64,000 nt of DNA, from assembly GCF_047219225.1 (NCBI RefSeq), contig NZ_CP178208.1:1054001-1118000 (forward strand), written 5' to 3'. Below, piece by piece: positions 16,549 to 26,184 of this stretch (its first letter is position 1; every line of letters starts with the position of its first letter). The notes under the pieces are model-generated. The model ran no database searches. It had not been told where the DNA came from and was given only the letters and a program-made list of their open reading frames with translations. The position numbers and the translations under genes are program-made. The stretch comes from IMCC45349 sp047219225. Its GTDB lineage: Bacteria > Bacteroidota > Bacteroidia > Flavobacteriales > Flavobacteriaceae.

Positions 16549-18321
16549 TTAGACTATTTCCATCTTTTTTAATAAGAAACTAGCATTCATATTTTGACAA
16601 ACACCTTGTTTTAATTTATAATCAAAAAAGAGTTCATCATTAACAATTTGTGCATCAAAATAATAATTTTGCACATCGTTTAACTCCTTTTCTATTTCAC
16701 ATAAACTTAAGTCGTGCGTAGCTATAATTCCTGTGGCATTACTAGCAACCAATTTTTCTACAAACTTACGTGAGCCAATGGCTTTATCTGTGCTATTAGT
16801 GCCTTTTAAAATTTCATCAAGAATAATAAAATATGGCTCTTTTTTAATAGCATCTACAATAAACTTTAAACGTGTTAATTCTGAAAAGAAATACGAACTA
16901 TCATCGATTAACGAATCACTTGTACGCATACTTGTAACAAGCTTTACAGGATTATACTCGCTTGTTTTAGCACAAACAGGCAATCCAGCATTTGCCATTA
17001 CTATATGCAAAGAAATGGTGCGTAAAAAAGTACTTTTCCCAGCCATATTAGCACCTGTAACAATAAAGAACTGCTCGTTATTAATTCTAACATTACTAGT
17101 GACTCTTTTTTCTTTATCTAATAATGGATGCCCTAAATCTTTTGCATTTACGACCTCACCTTTAGAAGTAATATATGAAAATGTAAAATTAGGATGATTA
17201 AACACATAATTTCCTAAAGAGTTATATGCATCAAAAAACGATACAACTTCAAACCAATCTTCTACTTTGTCTGCATATTGCGCAATCCATTTTTCAATTT
17301 TATAGCTCTGTTTTAAATCCCAAAGAAAATACCCATTTCCAAAAATTGCCGACAGTAAATTGTTTCTATTATCAAGCGCATCTAACGCTTTAGAAAGTGA
17401 CTTAAATATCTCTGAAGCTTTTTTTGATTCCGATTGTATTTTTAGTTGTTTCTCTTTTAGTAATTCAGACTTGAATGTTTCATTTTCAATTTGATTTAGC
17501 AATGCAGCATATTGCCTAAATGTATCTTTTACTTTACTTGTATTTAACGCTAAATCGTTAATCTTTTTTAAATAAAACCCAGTAATTCCTAAACCTACAA
17601 ACAACCAGTAGCCAACATACTCTACTGGAATTACTCCAAAAATTGCACAACTTGTAATTATTAAAAATAAAACACTAAATACTTCTGGTAACCAAGCCAT
17701 AGATTTTGGTAAAAACAACTTGTGTTGCTTTAACCAATTTATAATAGTTCTTGCTGGTGTTTCTACCGAAATAAGTTGTGCTTTTGCTGTATAGTTTTGT
17801 CGCCAAATTGCTTTTTCGGAAAGCTCTTTAATAGCTTCTTGACGTTTAACAATGCTGTTAATATTATTAGCAGTTAAAATACTTGCTAATCGCTCTTTAC
17901 CTTCGGAAATAGCTGTTCTATTAATGAATTGAAAAAAAGAACCTCTTCCAAATAAATCAATATCTAAGCTATAAAAGTGCGTTGGGTTTTGAAATTCTAA
18001 ACCACTTGATCTATGTTGAAACTCGCCTGTGCCAATTTTAATTTCTTCTTCATTAAGTGTAACTAATACTTTTGCTAAATCTCGTTGTGCCTTAACATCA
18101 GTATATCTAGACAATAAGTATAAAAAAAGTGCAATACCAACAATAGCAATAATGAGAGCTATTTGCCAATTATTGAAAAAGAAATAGACACCTAAACTTG
18201 TAATTACAAAAACCAATAATCGATAAGTACTCATTAGTACTAATCGCGATTTAAAAGATTTCACTTCTTTTAAATATTTTTTTAATTGCTCTTGGTAAAA
18301 TGTTGAAGGACTTTTAAACAT
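16549..18321 (-). CDS. Membrane-associated MutS-like ATPase
   Basis: 590 residues. Only the MutS core/lever and ATPase domains are present; the mismatch-recognition domain of true MutS is absent. Two hydrophobic hairpins (about 31-70 and 211-250) predict membrane insertion, not seen in repair MutS. The C-terminal ATPase has Walker A GANMAGKSTF (423-432), the MutS signature TSMRTSDSLIDDSSYFFSE, Walker B YFIILDEILKGTNS (497-510) and the ATHD switch. The family is widespread in Bacteroidota and usually labelled DNA mismatch repair protein, but a membrane-tethered MutS without the recognition domain is unlikely to do canonical repair. Real function unknown. Start chosen at the only convincing Met. 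Confidence 0.85.
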   Translation of the reverse strand: MFKSPSTFYQEQLKKYLKEVKSFKSRLVLMSTYRLLVFVITSLGVYFFFNNWQIALIIAIVGIALFLYLLSRYTDVKAQRDLAKVLVTLNEEEIKIGTGEFQHRSSGLEFQNPTHFYSLDIDLFGRGSFFQFINRTAISEGKERLASILTANNINSIVKRQEAIKELSEKAIWRQNYTAKAQLISVETPARTIINWLKQHKLFLPKSMAWLPEVFSVLFLIITSCAIFGVIPVEYVGYWLFVGLGITGFYLKKINDLALNTSKVKDTFRQYAALLNQIENETFKSELLKEKQLKIQSESKKASEIFKSLSKALDALDNRNNLLSAIFGNGYFLWDLKQSYKIEKWIAQYADKVEDWFEVVSFFDAYNSLGNYVFNHPNFTFSYITSKGEVVNAKDLGHPLLDKEKRVTSNVRINNEQFFIVTGANMAGKSTFLRTISLHIVMANAGLPVCAKTSEYNPVKLVTSMRTSDSLIDDSSYFFSELTRLKFIVDAIKKEPYFIILDEILKGTNSTDKAIGSRKFVEKLVASNATGIIATHDLSLCEIEKELNDVQNYYFDAQIVNDELFFDYKLKQGVCQNMNASFLLKKMEIV

Positions 18322-18478
18322 AAAATGAATTTAATCGTGTAAAGAAACAAAAAATATTTGCTTGATTTTCGCACTATTACGAACACATCTAATTTTATAT
18401 TTTAATTATGATTTTTTTGAGTATTTACTTATTTCTTTGTTATTGAACCTAATCAATTCTTTTAAAAAAATCAAAATC

Positions 18479-19726
18479 ATGAAATGTATTCTTAAAGTAG
18501 CTTTATTAATAATACTTTTTAATATCCAAACTACATATTCTCAATCAAAAAATCATGATATTGTTATCGGCAAAAATCACACAATTAACTCAAGCATATT
18601 AAAAGGAGAAAGAGGTTTTCAAGTATATCTTCCAAAAAATTACCACAATTCTGAAAAGAAATACCCTGTATTATACATTCTTGATGGTCAATTGCATTTT
18701 AAAAATGGAGTAGCTATTCAAGAATCATTACAAGTTCCTGGTGCTATCCCAGAAATGATTATTGTTGGTCTTCAAAACAATTATCCTAAACGTACTGATA
18801 TAAAATGGAGCAAAAAAGAAACTTATTATTCATTTTTAGCAGACGAATTAATCCCGTATATAGAAGCAACCTATAAAGCCTCTAAAACACGTGTTTTGTT
18901 TGGATGGGAAATGAGTGCCTTTATTAGTTCGTACATGTTATTAAATGAAGAACCTTTATTTGATGGTGTCATATTATCTAATGGAGGAAGCCCAACAGTA
19001 GAAATGGTAGAAGCTTTTAAAAAAGGCTCTAACTTAAGTAACTACTATTTATATATGACCAATTCAAAAAAGGACATTTATACTATAGAGTATACTAACG
19101 ATTTAGCTAAATTATTAGAAAATGAAGCGCCTAAAAATTTAAAATGGATTTATAAAAAGTTTGATAATGAAACCCATGAAACATTGCCATATTTAACCAT
19201 GTATTATGGCTTACGATATTTTTACCACAACTTTGAATCTGTTAATTTTAGTAGCTTTGAAGATTATGAGCAATTTGGAGGCATACCAAGTTTAAAAACA
19301 TATTTTAAAGAACGTGGAGAGCGTTTTAGTTTCCCAAAATCAATAGATGATTCTACTAAAAATGGACTTATATGGTTAGCTTGGAACAAAGATAATTTTG
19401 ATTATTTCAAGTTGTTCATGAATGAGTTTAAAGATGTTTTAAGTACTAAAAGATATCAGTCTGGTTATTGGCAAAATCGTTTGGGTCAAATGTATCTTAA
19501 ACATGGTGATATAACATCTGCCTTAACTTTTTTTAATAATGGCATCAATAATTTTAGCGATTCTAAAGAATTAGCTGAAATGCATTTTGGTATAGCACAA
19601 GCAAATTTTACCTTAAAGAAAAAGAAAGAAGCCAAAAAACATATTAAAACTGCTATTAAAATAGCCGAAGAAAAATCTGATTCTAACTTAGAAAAATACC
19701 AAGAATACTTAAGTAAAATAAGCTAA
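18479..19726 (+). CDS. Secreted esterase-fold (PF00756-like) protein with TPR tail, nucleophile missing
   Basis: 415 residues from this ATG, which begins a good signal peptide (MKCILKVALLIILFNIQTTYSQ). An in-frame upstream Met at 18362 would add a hydrophobic stretch lacking signal-peptide logic and is rejected. The N-terminal two-thirds is an esterase-D/enterobactin-esterase-like alpha/beta hydrolase (FQVYLPKNY, YPVLYILDGQ, ELIPYIEATYK). The nucleophile elbow, normally G-x-S-x-G, reads GWEMSA with Glu144 at the serine position, although a histidine is kept in ETHETLPY (His233). The protein is probably not a serine hydrolase. The C-terminus (about 325-410) has TPR-like helices. Confidence 0.78.
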   Translation: MKCILKVALLIILFNIQTTYSQSKNHDIVIGKNHTINSSILKGERGFQVYLPKNYHNSEKKYPVLYILDGQLHFKNGVAIQESLQVPGAIPEMIIVGLQNNYPKRTDIKWSKKETYYSFLADELIPYIEATYKASKTRVLFGWEMSAFISSYMLLNEEPLFDGVILSNGGSPTVEMVEAFKKGSNLSNYYLYMTNSKKDIYTIEYTNDLAKLLENEAPKNLKWIYKKFDNETHETLPYLTMYYGLRYFYHNFESVNFSSFEDYEQFGGIPSLKTYFKERGERFSFPKSIDDSTKNGLIWLAWNKDNFDYFKLFMNEFKDVLSTKRYQSGYWQNRLGQMYLKHGDITSALTFFNNGINNFSDSKELAEMHFGIAQANFTLKKKKEAKKHIKTAIKIAEEKSDSNLEKYQEYLSKIS

Positions 19727-19739
19727 GAATCTATAAAAC

Positions 19740-20690
19740 TTAAAAACTCATTTCATCAAGGTTTTTAATTACCTCAATAATTGTTTGTACTGAATTTTGA
19801 TAAAAAACTGGCTTTATTTTTTCAAAATCATCAGTTGGTTTATGATAATCTTCATGGTCTTCAACTCCAAAGTACAAGAAAGGAATTCCTTTTTTATGAA
19901 ATGGTGCATGATCTGAAGAAGTCACCCAACCTTCTTTGTTATCTAAACCATCATGTCCAGATAATAACGAAAAGCCTTCGGGTAAGCTAATACTATTAAT
20001 TGCAGGCTTTAATTGCTCATACAAATTAGCACCAACTACATAAAGCTCGTTATTTTTATTTCTCCCAATCATATCAAAATTGATATTTAACCCTATTTGA
20101 TTTATTGGTAATATTTTACTATCTACAAAATGATAAGCGCCTTTTAAACCTAACTCTTCGGCATCAAAAGCAGCTAAAACTACATTGTGTTTTGGAGGAT
20201 TTTGTTTAAAATATTCGGCTAAAGCAATTGAAGCACCAACACCAGAAGCATTATCATCTGCTCCATTATATATCTTATCCTTTTTTATGCCTTCATGGTC
20301 ATAATGAGCAGAAATTACTATATGCTTTTTTAAACTATCTGTACCCTTAATAAACCCAAGTACATTAACACCTTCGTATGCTTTTCCCCATGCTTTAAAA
20401 GAAAATGATTGTTCAAAACTACCATTTAAAGGTTTTACATTTAGTTGGTTAAATTGATTTATAATATAGTCTCTAGTCTTTTCAGCTCCTCTTGTTCCGG
20501 TTCGTCTGCCTTCATACGCATTAGATGATAATGTCTTTACATGCTGGAGCAAAGCATTAGTATTAAAGTCGTAATTTTTATATGGTTTTGAAACTACAGA
20601 AGTTGTAGTATTAACAGTAGCTTCTTGTGGTTTTTTACAACTTAGTGTAAAAAGGAATACTACTAATAGTAGCTTTATGGTAATCTTCAT
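19740..20690 (-). CDS. M28-family metallopeptidase lipoprotein
   Basis: 316 residues with lipoprotein signal (MKITIKLLLVVFLFTLSC, Cys18). The zinc-aminopeptidase signature is complete: VISAHYDH (first His ligand plus catalytic Asp), NGADDNASGVG (bridging Asp), FDAEELGLKG (general-base Glu and ligand), FDMIGRN (Asp ligand) and a late His ligand in FLYFGVEDHEDYHKPTDD. M28 enzymes release N-terminal residues from peptides; this one should act on the outside face of a membrane, probably in peptide nutrition. It is convergent with the esterase-fold gene, 13 nt apart, with no clear terminator between them. Confidence 0.92.
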   Translation of the reverse strand: MKITIKLLLVVFLFTLSCKKPQEATVNTTTSVVSKPYKNYDFNTNALLQHVKTLSSNAYEGRRTGTRGAEKTRDYIINQFNQLNVKPLNGSFEQSFSFKAWGKAYEGVNVLGFIKGTDSLKKHIVISAHYDHEGIKKDKIYNGADDNASGVGASIALAEYFKQNPPKHNVVLAAFDAEELGLKGAYHFVDSKILPINQIGLNINFDMIGRNKNNELYVVGANLYEQLKPAINSISLPEGFSLLSGHDGLDNKEGWVTSSDHAPFHKKGIPFLYFGVEDHEDYHKPTDDFEKIKPVFYQNSVQTIIEVIKNLDEMSF

Positions 20691-20760
20691 GTTAGGAAAT
20701 AAAAAGTAAAGCTAACTAAAAATTATGAAGCTTATTTATATAATATGTTAATATATAGAG

Positions 20761-21471
20761 TTATCTTTTTAAAGCTTTAAAAACTTCTTGCTTATAACTT
20801 ATTCCAATAGGTATTTCTATATCTCCAATTTCTATATCCTGAGAAGTATAGGCTGAAATTTCGTTTAAATTTACAATATAAGAGCGATGTGTTCTTAAAA
20901 AATAGTCTGGTAACATTTTTTCAAATTCGCTAATCTTTTCTTTAGTAGTAATAGTTAGTCTAGCTGTATGAATTCTAACATAATCTTTTAAACTTTCAGC
21001 ATATAAAATATCTTCAAATTTAATTCTATAGTGTTTTTTGTTAACATTTACCGAAATAAAATCTTTCTCATCACCTTTCTCTGCAGGAGTAATAGAATCT
21101 GATTTTTCTGGAACTTCTATAGATTTTTGAAACTTATTTATCGCTTTAAAAAACCTATCAAAAGAAATTGGTTTTAACAAATAATCAACCACTTCTAACT
21201 CATAACTCTCTACTGCATATTCTCTATAAGCTGTGGTGAAAACTACCTTAGGAGGATTACTAATAGATCTTAAAAATTCAATTCCTGTAAGCGTAGGCAT
21301 TTGTATATCCAAAAACATTAAATCTACATGATTGTTCTTCAACATCTCTAAACCTTCAATAGCATTTTGACAAGTTCCAATAACTTCAAAATTTGAAAAC
21401 TTTGAAATATGATCTTTAATCAATTCAATTGCTAAAGGCTCATCATCTATTATAATACACTTTACTACCAT
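20761..21471 (-). CDS. LytTR-family response regulator
   Basis: 236 residues. The receiver (about 1-120) has the DDE acidic pocket at 9-11, Asp55 (FLDIQMPT), the TTAYREY switch and Lys in LLKPISFDRF; the LytTR domain (about 135-236) contains YAESLKDYVRIHT, FLRTHRSYIVNLNEISAY and IPIGISYKQEVFKAL. Its ATG overlaps the stop of the kinase gene by one base, so the two are translationally coupled. The divergent neighbour on the other side of the kinase is a TonB-dependent-type receptor gene, a plausible target. Confidence 0.93.
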   Translation of the reverse strand: MVVKCIIIDDEPLAIELIKDHISKFSNFEVIGTCQNAIEGLEMLKNNHVDLMFLDIQMPTLTGIEFLRSISNPPKVVFTTAYREYAVESYELEVVDYLLKPISFDRFFKAINKFQKSIEVPEKSDSITPAEKGDEKDFISVNVNKKHYRIKFEDILYAESLKDYVRIHTARLTITTKEKISEFEKMLPDYFLRTHRSYIVNLNEISAYTSQDIEIGDIEIPIGISYKQEVFKALKR

Positions 21472-22550
21472 TAAGTCAAATCTACAATAAGTTTTACTTG
21501 AAACGAGAGCGGTTCTTCAATTATTTCAATTTGGTGTTTATTAGGATATAGCAATTGCAACTGACTTTTAGTATTACGCAAGCCAACACCCTCCTTAAAC
21601 TTAGTTTTATCTTCTTGTTTAAATTTTTCTTTAGTATTAAATATTGAAAATAATAACTGTTTATTCTTTACTTCTAACTTAATATCAATAATTGGATTTT
21701 TAATTGCACCACTTGCGCCATGTTTAAAAGCATTTTCAACAAGTGATATTAAAAGTAAAGGTGCAATTTTAGTATTTGGGTTATCAACTGTATTTGTAAA
21801 TGACAAAGACAATCGTTCACCATAACGTAATTGTTCTAAATTAATATAGTTATCTATTAACTGAATTTCTTTATCAATTAGCACTTCTTTATCGTTACAT
21901 TGATAAAGCATATAATCTAAAATATCAGACAATTTCAATACAGTATCCGAAGCTTTATCAGATTTCTGCAATGTTAATGTATATAAGTTATTAAGTGTAT
22001 TAAATAAAAAGTGTGGATGAATTTGTGCTTTTAAAAAACTTAATTCTGCAGATACTTTTTCCTTTAACAACACCTCTTGTAGCCTTTGAGCTTCTAAACG
22101 CTCTTTTAATAACTTCACGGAAACGAATAAAAATACTGGTAAAAACACACTATAGAAATAGTGTTTATATAACCATTTTACATCTGTAAGAATTTCCCAA
22201 ATTGACTCTTTTCCAAAAGGTGGCTCTCTATATAGTTCTTCAATAATATGTACAACCAATATACGCCCTAAAGCTGAAAACGCATAACAACCAATTAACA
22301 ACGATAAAATAAATAGTCCATATTTCTTTTTATACAGCAACTTAGGTATTTGATAATAGGCCATAAAATAAGCTGCAAGCATCTGCGGAATCAAAATAAT
22401 AGCGTTATGCACCAAAACTTTATGGTAACCATCTTTATATACTACATTAATTTGAGTATAAAACAATAGTAATAACACCCAAAAGAGACTATGGCTCAAC
22501 CATCGATTTTGAATAATTCTATTCGCTATTTTAGATAAAGTTTCATTCAT
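21471..22550 (-). CDS. PF06580-type sensor histidine kinase
   Basis: 359 residues from the ATG at 22550. An upstream GTG (22559) lies inside the promoter box and is rejected. Four membrane segments (about 20-150) are followed by a coiled linker, the phospho-His box LKAQIHPHFLFNTLN (His180) and a HATPase domain with SLVENAFKHGA and GVGLRNTKSQLQLLY. It pairs with the LytTR regulator encoded downstream. The promoter box TATTTTTG ends 6 nt before the ATG, so the leader is only a few bases. It shares a 210-bp divergent region with an outer-membrane receptor gene. Confidence 0.92.
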   Translation of the reverse strand: MNETLSKIANRIIQNRWLSHSLFWVLLLLFYTQINVVYKDGYHKVLVHNAIILIPQMLAAYFMAYYQIPKLLYKKKYGLFILSLLIGCYAFSALGRILVVHIIEELYREPPFGKESIWEILTDVKWLYKHYFYSVFLPVFLFVSVKLLKERLEAQRLQEVLLKEKVSAELSFLKAQIHPHFLFNTLNNLYTLTLQKSDKASDTVLKLSDILDYMLYQCNDKEVLIDKEIQLIDNYINLEQLRYGERLSLSFTNTVDNPNTKIAPLLLISLVENAFKHGASGAIKNPIIDIKLEVKNKQLLFSIFNTKEKFKQEDKTKFKEGVGLRNTKSQLQLLYPNKHQIEIIEEPLSFQVKLIVDLT

Positions 22551-22556
22551 TATCAC

Positions 22557-22564
22557 CAAAAATA
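22557..22564 (-). promoter_or_regulatory. Promoter -7 box (TATTTTTG) of the LytS-like kinase operon
   Basis: An exact box on the minus strand, 6 nt before the preferred kinase ATG, giving a near-leaderless mRNA and fixing the start codon. Confidence 0.55.
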
Positions 22565-22760
22565 CACATAAAGCTACCTTATTCTTAAAAAAACGTCCAA
22601 TTAGTATTTAAACCCAACGAATACACCATTACTCTTGATGAATTGCATTCAACCCTGTTTTTCATATTTATGTATGACAGTAGCGCTTGTTTGTCCTTTA
22701 TATTTAATCCGCATGAAATAAACTAAGACTTTTGAGGCATCAAATCAAAAAACACAGTTT

Positions 22761-25139
22761 ATGACACGATTATTAATCACAATTATTATTTCAATTACAT
22801 CTTTATCGATGTTTGCAAACAATGTAGTTCTAGAAAAAAAAATATCAGGTATTATTATTGATGCCGAAACAAAAGAGCCTTTAGAATTTGCTACAGTATC
22901 ACTGTTAAAAGATGATACACTAATAGATGGTATTATCACTAATGAAAAAGGAGAATTTAGCATTTCTGCAAACAAAGGAACATATACCATAAAGGTAGAC
23001 TACATTTCATATAAAAGCCATGAAGCTAATATTCAACTAGATAAAAATTTAGATTTAGGCACTATCCCATTAAAAATAGATATGGAAGCTTTAGATGCAG
23101 TAGAAGTAGTTGCTGAACGCTCTACAGTCGACCTAAAACTTGACAAAAAAGTATTTAATGTTGGTAAAGATTTATTATCTCAAAACGGTTCATTAGTTCA
23201 AATTTTAGAAAATGTGCCTTCGGTAGCTGTAGACTTAGATGGAGGTGTTAGTTTACGTGGTAATGCTAATGTAACTGTTCTTATTAACGGTAAACCATCT
23301 GTTTTAGCTGCAAATAATGGATTAGATCAAATACCAGCACAACAAATTGAGCGTATAGAAGTTATCACAAACCCTTCTTCAAGATATCAAGCAGCAGGTA
23401 CTGCAGGAATTATCAATGTCATAATGAAGAAAAATAAAAAAGGAGGTCTTAGTGGTTCTTTAAGTATGAGTAACTCTATTAGAGCCGATTTTAATACTAA
23501 CGCCAACTTAAATTACAAAACAAATAAAATTAACATCTTCTCTACTTTAGGATATCGATTTGTAGACAGTAAATTTACTGAACGCTCAAATCAAAACTCT
23601 TTAGTTGGTGATGATTTTGTAAATCTTTATCAAACTTCAGATTCTTATAGAAACACTAAGGTTTCAAACATATATGTTGGTATGGATTATTTCTTAAATG
23701 AAAAAAACACCTTTACTGCTTCGTATTATAAAGTCCTTATAGATAGAAATAATAAATCAAATTATACATATAATTATTTTGACTCACAAAATTCTAATGA
23801 TAGTACTCTAGTAAGAAATGAAAAGTACGATGAGCCAATGGACCACAATCAATTAGAATTGAGCTATGAAAAGACATTTGATAAAAAAGGTAAAAAACTA
23901 CTTATTGATTTTCAATATGATTTTTGGGATGATGATGAAAACGAAACTTTCCTCACTCAAAAATTAACTCCAGAGTTATTACCTGAAGAATTATCAAGAA
24001 CTAGAGATATTGAAAGTAGTAAAGACTACTTATTACAATTAGATTATGTAAATCCAATCAACGAAAACACCACCTTTGAAACAGGTTTAAGAGGTGAAAC
24101 TAGAGTTATTTCTAGTGACTATAAAGCTGAAGTATTTAACGGAGATACATGGGAAATATTTAACGGCATAAACAATGATGTTGACTATAAAGAACAAATT
24201 GGAGGTATTTATGCTCAATATGCTGGAAAGTTAAAGAAGTTAAGTTATCAATTAGGATTAAGAACAGAGTTTACTAAAATTGACATTTCTGATAAAAACA
24301 ATGAATTCAAAAATACAAAAGACTATACTAAATTATTTCCTACTGCACATTTAACTTACACTTTTTCAGAGAAAACAAATATGCAATTAAGCTATAGCAG
24401 ACGTATAAACAGACCTAGTTTTTGGCATTTAAATCCTTTTGGTGGCTTAGCTCAATTAAACGCTATTCGTCAAGGAAATCCAGATATGGATCCAGCTTTG
24501 ACTAATTCTTTAGAATTAGGTTTTTTAACTAGAATAGGAAAGCTTAGAATTAACCCTTCTATATATTATCAAAACACCGACGATCCATTTCAGTTTATTA
24601 CCGAACGAAATGAAGATGATATTTTAGTTACCAAACCAATAAACATTGATACCGAAAATAGAATTGGAATTGAAATTTCAATGAATTACAGGCCCTTTAA
24701 ATGGATGCAACTTTCTGGAGAATTAAATTATTTCAGCTTTGAACAAATGGGTCTTTATGAAAATGTAGATTTTGGTTTCAAGGACAGTAGATGGTTTACA
24801 CGAATAAACTCAAGAATAAAGCTTCCTTCAGATATAACAATGCAAACAAGTTTTAACTATAACGGAAGAAACGAAAGTGCTCAAACTATTACTAAATCTA
24901 ACTACAGCTTAGATTTGGGGCTGAACAAAAACTTTCTAAATAACAAAGCAACTATTACATTCAACATAAGAAACATGCTAGACTCTAGAGAGCAAATTCA
25001 AACTAGATATGGAGATGATTTTACGTATTCTAATACAAGAAAATTACTTGGTCCAAAGTACACCTTAACTCTTATGTATAGATTTAACCAAAACGGAAAA
25101 ACAAAAACGAGACGTCCAGGAGGAAGTAATAGAAATTAA
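22761..25139 (+). CDS. Outer-membrane TonB-dependent receptor-like beta-barrel protein
   Basis: 792 residues. The signal peptide (MTRLLITIIISITSLSMFA) is followed by a CarboxypepD_reg-like domain (about 27-110: ISGIIIDAETKEPLEFATV), a plug domain (about 115-225, with SLRGNANVTVLINGKPS and IERIEVITNPSSRYQAAGTAGIINVI) and an OMP_b-brl_3 type barrel to the C-terminus. The short plug and barrel type is common in Bacteroidota and its substrate is unknown; no TonB box was identified. The hydrolase gene 14 nt downstream is probably co-transcribed. The divergent LytTR system may regulate it; this is inference from position only. Confidence 0.88.
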   Translation: MTRLLITIIISITSLSMFANNVVLEKKISGIIIDAETKEPLEFATVSLLKDDTLIDGIITNEKGEFSISANKGTYTIKVDYISYKSHEANIQLDKNLDLGTIPLKIDMEALDAVEVVAERSTVDLKLDKKVFNVGKDLLSQNGSLVQILENVPSVAVDLDGGVSLRGNANVTVLINGKPSVLAANNGLDQIPAQQIERIEVITNPSSRYQAAGTAGIINVIMKKNKKGGLSGSLSMSNSIRADFNTNANLNYKTNKINIFSTLGYRFVDSKFTERSNQNSLVGDDFVNLYQTSDSYRNTKVSNIYVGMDYFLNEKNTFTASYYKVLIDRNNKSNYTYNYFDSQNSNDSTLVRNEKYDEPMDHNQLELSYEKTFDKKGKKLLIDFQYDFWDDDENETFLTQKLTPELLPEELSRTRDIESSKDYLLQLDYVNPINENTTFETGLRGETRVISSDYKAEVFNGDTWEIFNGINNDVDYKEQIGGIYAQYAGKLKKLSYQLGLRTEFTKIDISDKNNEFKNTKDYTKLFPTAHLTYTFSEKTNMQLSYSRRINRPSFWHLNPFGGLAQLNAIRQGNPDMDPALTNSLELGFLTRIGKLRINPSIYYQNTDDPFQFITERNEDDILVTKPINIDTENRIGIEISMNYRPFKWMQLSGELNYFSFEQMGLYENVDFGFKDSRWFTRINSRIKLPSDITMQTSFNYNGRNESAQTITKSNYSLDLGLNKNFLNNKATITFNIRNMLDSREQIQTRYGDDFTYSNTRKLLGPKYTLTLMYRFNQNGKTKTRRPGGSNRN

Positions 25140-25153
25140 TAAACATCCAAACA

Positions 25154-26104
25154 ATGAAAATACGTTTAATACTTTTACTAATATTAGGTTTTACCACTAC
25201 ATTATCTGTAGCACAAAATGTAAAACTTAATCAAGGAGATGGATCTTTTAAAATAGAGGGAAACCTAAGCCATGAACAAGATTCTATTACAGTTTTTTAC
25301 CATAAACCTGTAAACTTTAAGCATAATTCTAAAATTTTAATGGTCATTCCAGGTGCTGGAAGAAACGCTGACGACTATAGAGATTCTTGGATTGAGGCTT
25401 CAGAAAAATATAATGTGCTTATAATTTCTCCTTCATATGAAGAAGAGAAATACAATTTTGGAGATTACCATTTAGGAGGTGTTGTAAAAAATCTTGATTT
25501 AAGAACTGGGATTTCTTTTGAGAAAGGAACTAATCGTGTTCATTTGGATGAGTCTGTAGATAGGTTTCACATTAATTTAAACACGAAGCAATGGTTGTTT
25601 AATGATTTCGACAGACTCTTTGATATGGTAGTAAAATCAATAAACTCTTCACAAAAGTCTTACGATATTTTTGGCCATTCGGCTGGAGGACAAATATTAC
25701 ATAGATTTGCTTTGTTGTTTCCAAACTCGAAAGTCGATAGAATTTTAGCTTCTAATGCTGGTTCATATACTTTACCAGATTTCAAAACTAATTTCCCATT
25801 TGGATTGAAAGATCTTACTATTGAGGCATCTCAATTAAAAGAATCATTTCAAAAGAATTTAGTTATTTTTCTAGGAGAAGAAGACAATGAAAACGAAACA
25901 GGCGGTTTAATTTTACGTTCTCCAACTTTAGACAAACAAGGTACTCATCGATTTTCTAGAGGAAATTATTTTTACAACAAAAGTAAAGCTATAGCCAAAA
26001 AGCTTAATACAATATTCAACTGGGAGCTCTTTATTGTTTCAGGTGTTGGACACAATCAAAAAGAAATGGCAAAAGCAGCTGCACTATATTTATACGATAA
26101 GTAA
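25154..26104 (+). CDS. Secreted alpha/beta hydrolase (poly-hydroxyalkanoate depolymerase-like)
   Basis: 316 residues with signal peptide (MKIRLILLLILGFTTTLSVAQ). The hydrolase triad elements are present: oxyanion region MVIPGAGRNADDYRD, nucleophile elbow FGHSAGGQ (Ser about 175), a candidate acid in GEEDNENETGG and the final His in SGVGHNQKE. The overall layout resembles PHB-depolymerase/feruloyl-esterase type enzymes with a mid-chain insertion. Being 14 nt behind an outer-membrane receptor, it may process the ligand that the receptor imports. A long-loop terminator follows. Confidence 0.82.
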   Translation: MKIRLILLLILGFTTTLSVAQNVKLNQGDGSFKIEGNLSHEQDSITVFYHKPVNFKHNSKILMVIPGAGRNADDYRDSWIEASEKYNVLIISPSYEEEKYNFGDYHLGGVVKNLDLRTGISFEKGTNRVHLDESVDRFHINLNTKQWLFNDFDRLFDMVVKSINSSQKSYDIFGHSAGGQILHRFALLFPNSKVDRILASNAGSYTLPDFKTNFPFGLKDLTIEASQLKESFQKNLVIFLGEEDNENETGGLILRSPTLDKQGTHRFSRGNYFYNKSKAIAKKLNTIFNWELFIVSGVGHNQKEMAKAAALYLYDK

Positions 26105-26119
26105 AATTTTTAATATAAT

Positions 26120-26170
26120 AAAAGCCCAAACTAATATGCTGAATTTATTTCAGTAAATGCTTGGGCTTTT
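26120..26170. terminator. Bidirectional terminator with long loop
   Basis: The arms AAAAGCCCAA and TTGGGCTTTT are separated by about 31 nt that can itself fold (CTGAAAT-like inner pairing). It serves the plus-strand hydrolase and the convergent serine hydrolase gene. Confidence 0.75.
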
Positions 26171-26184
26171 TTACATCAATAATA

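Noticed and set aside
16733..17197. A 154-codon plus-strand open frame antisense to the MutS-like gene
   Set aside because: It mirrors the ATPase coding region; codon bias of the opposite strand explains its openness.
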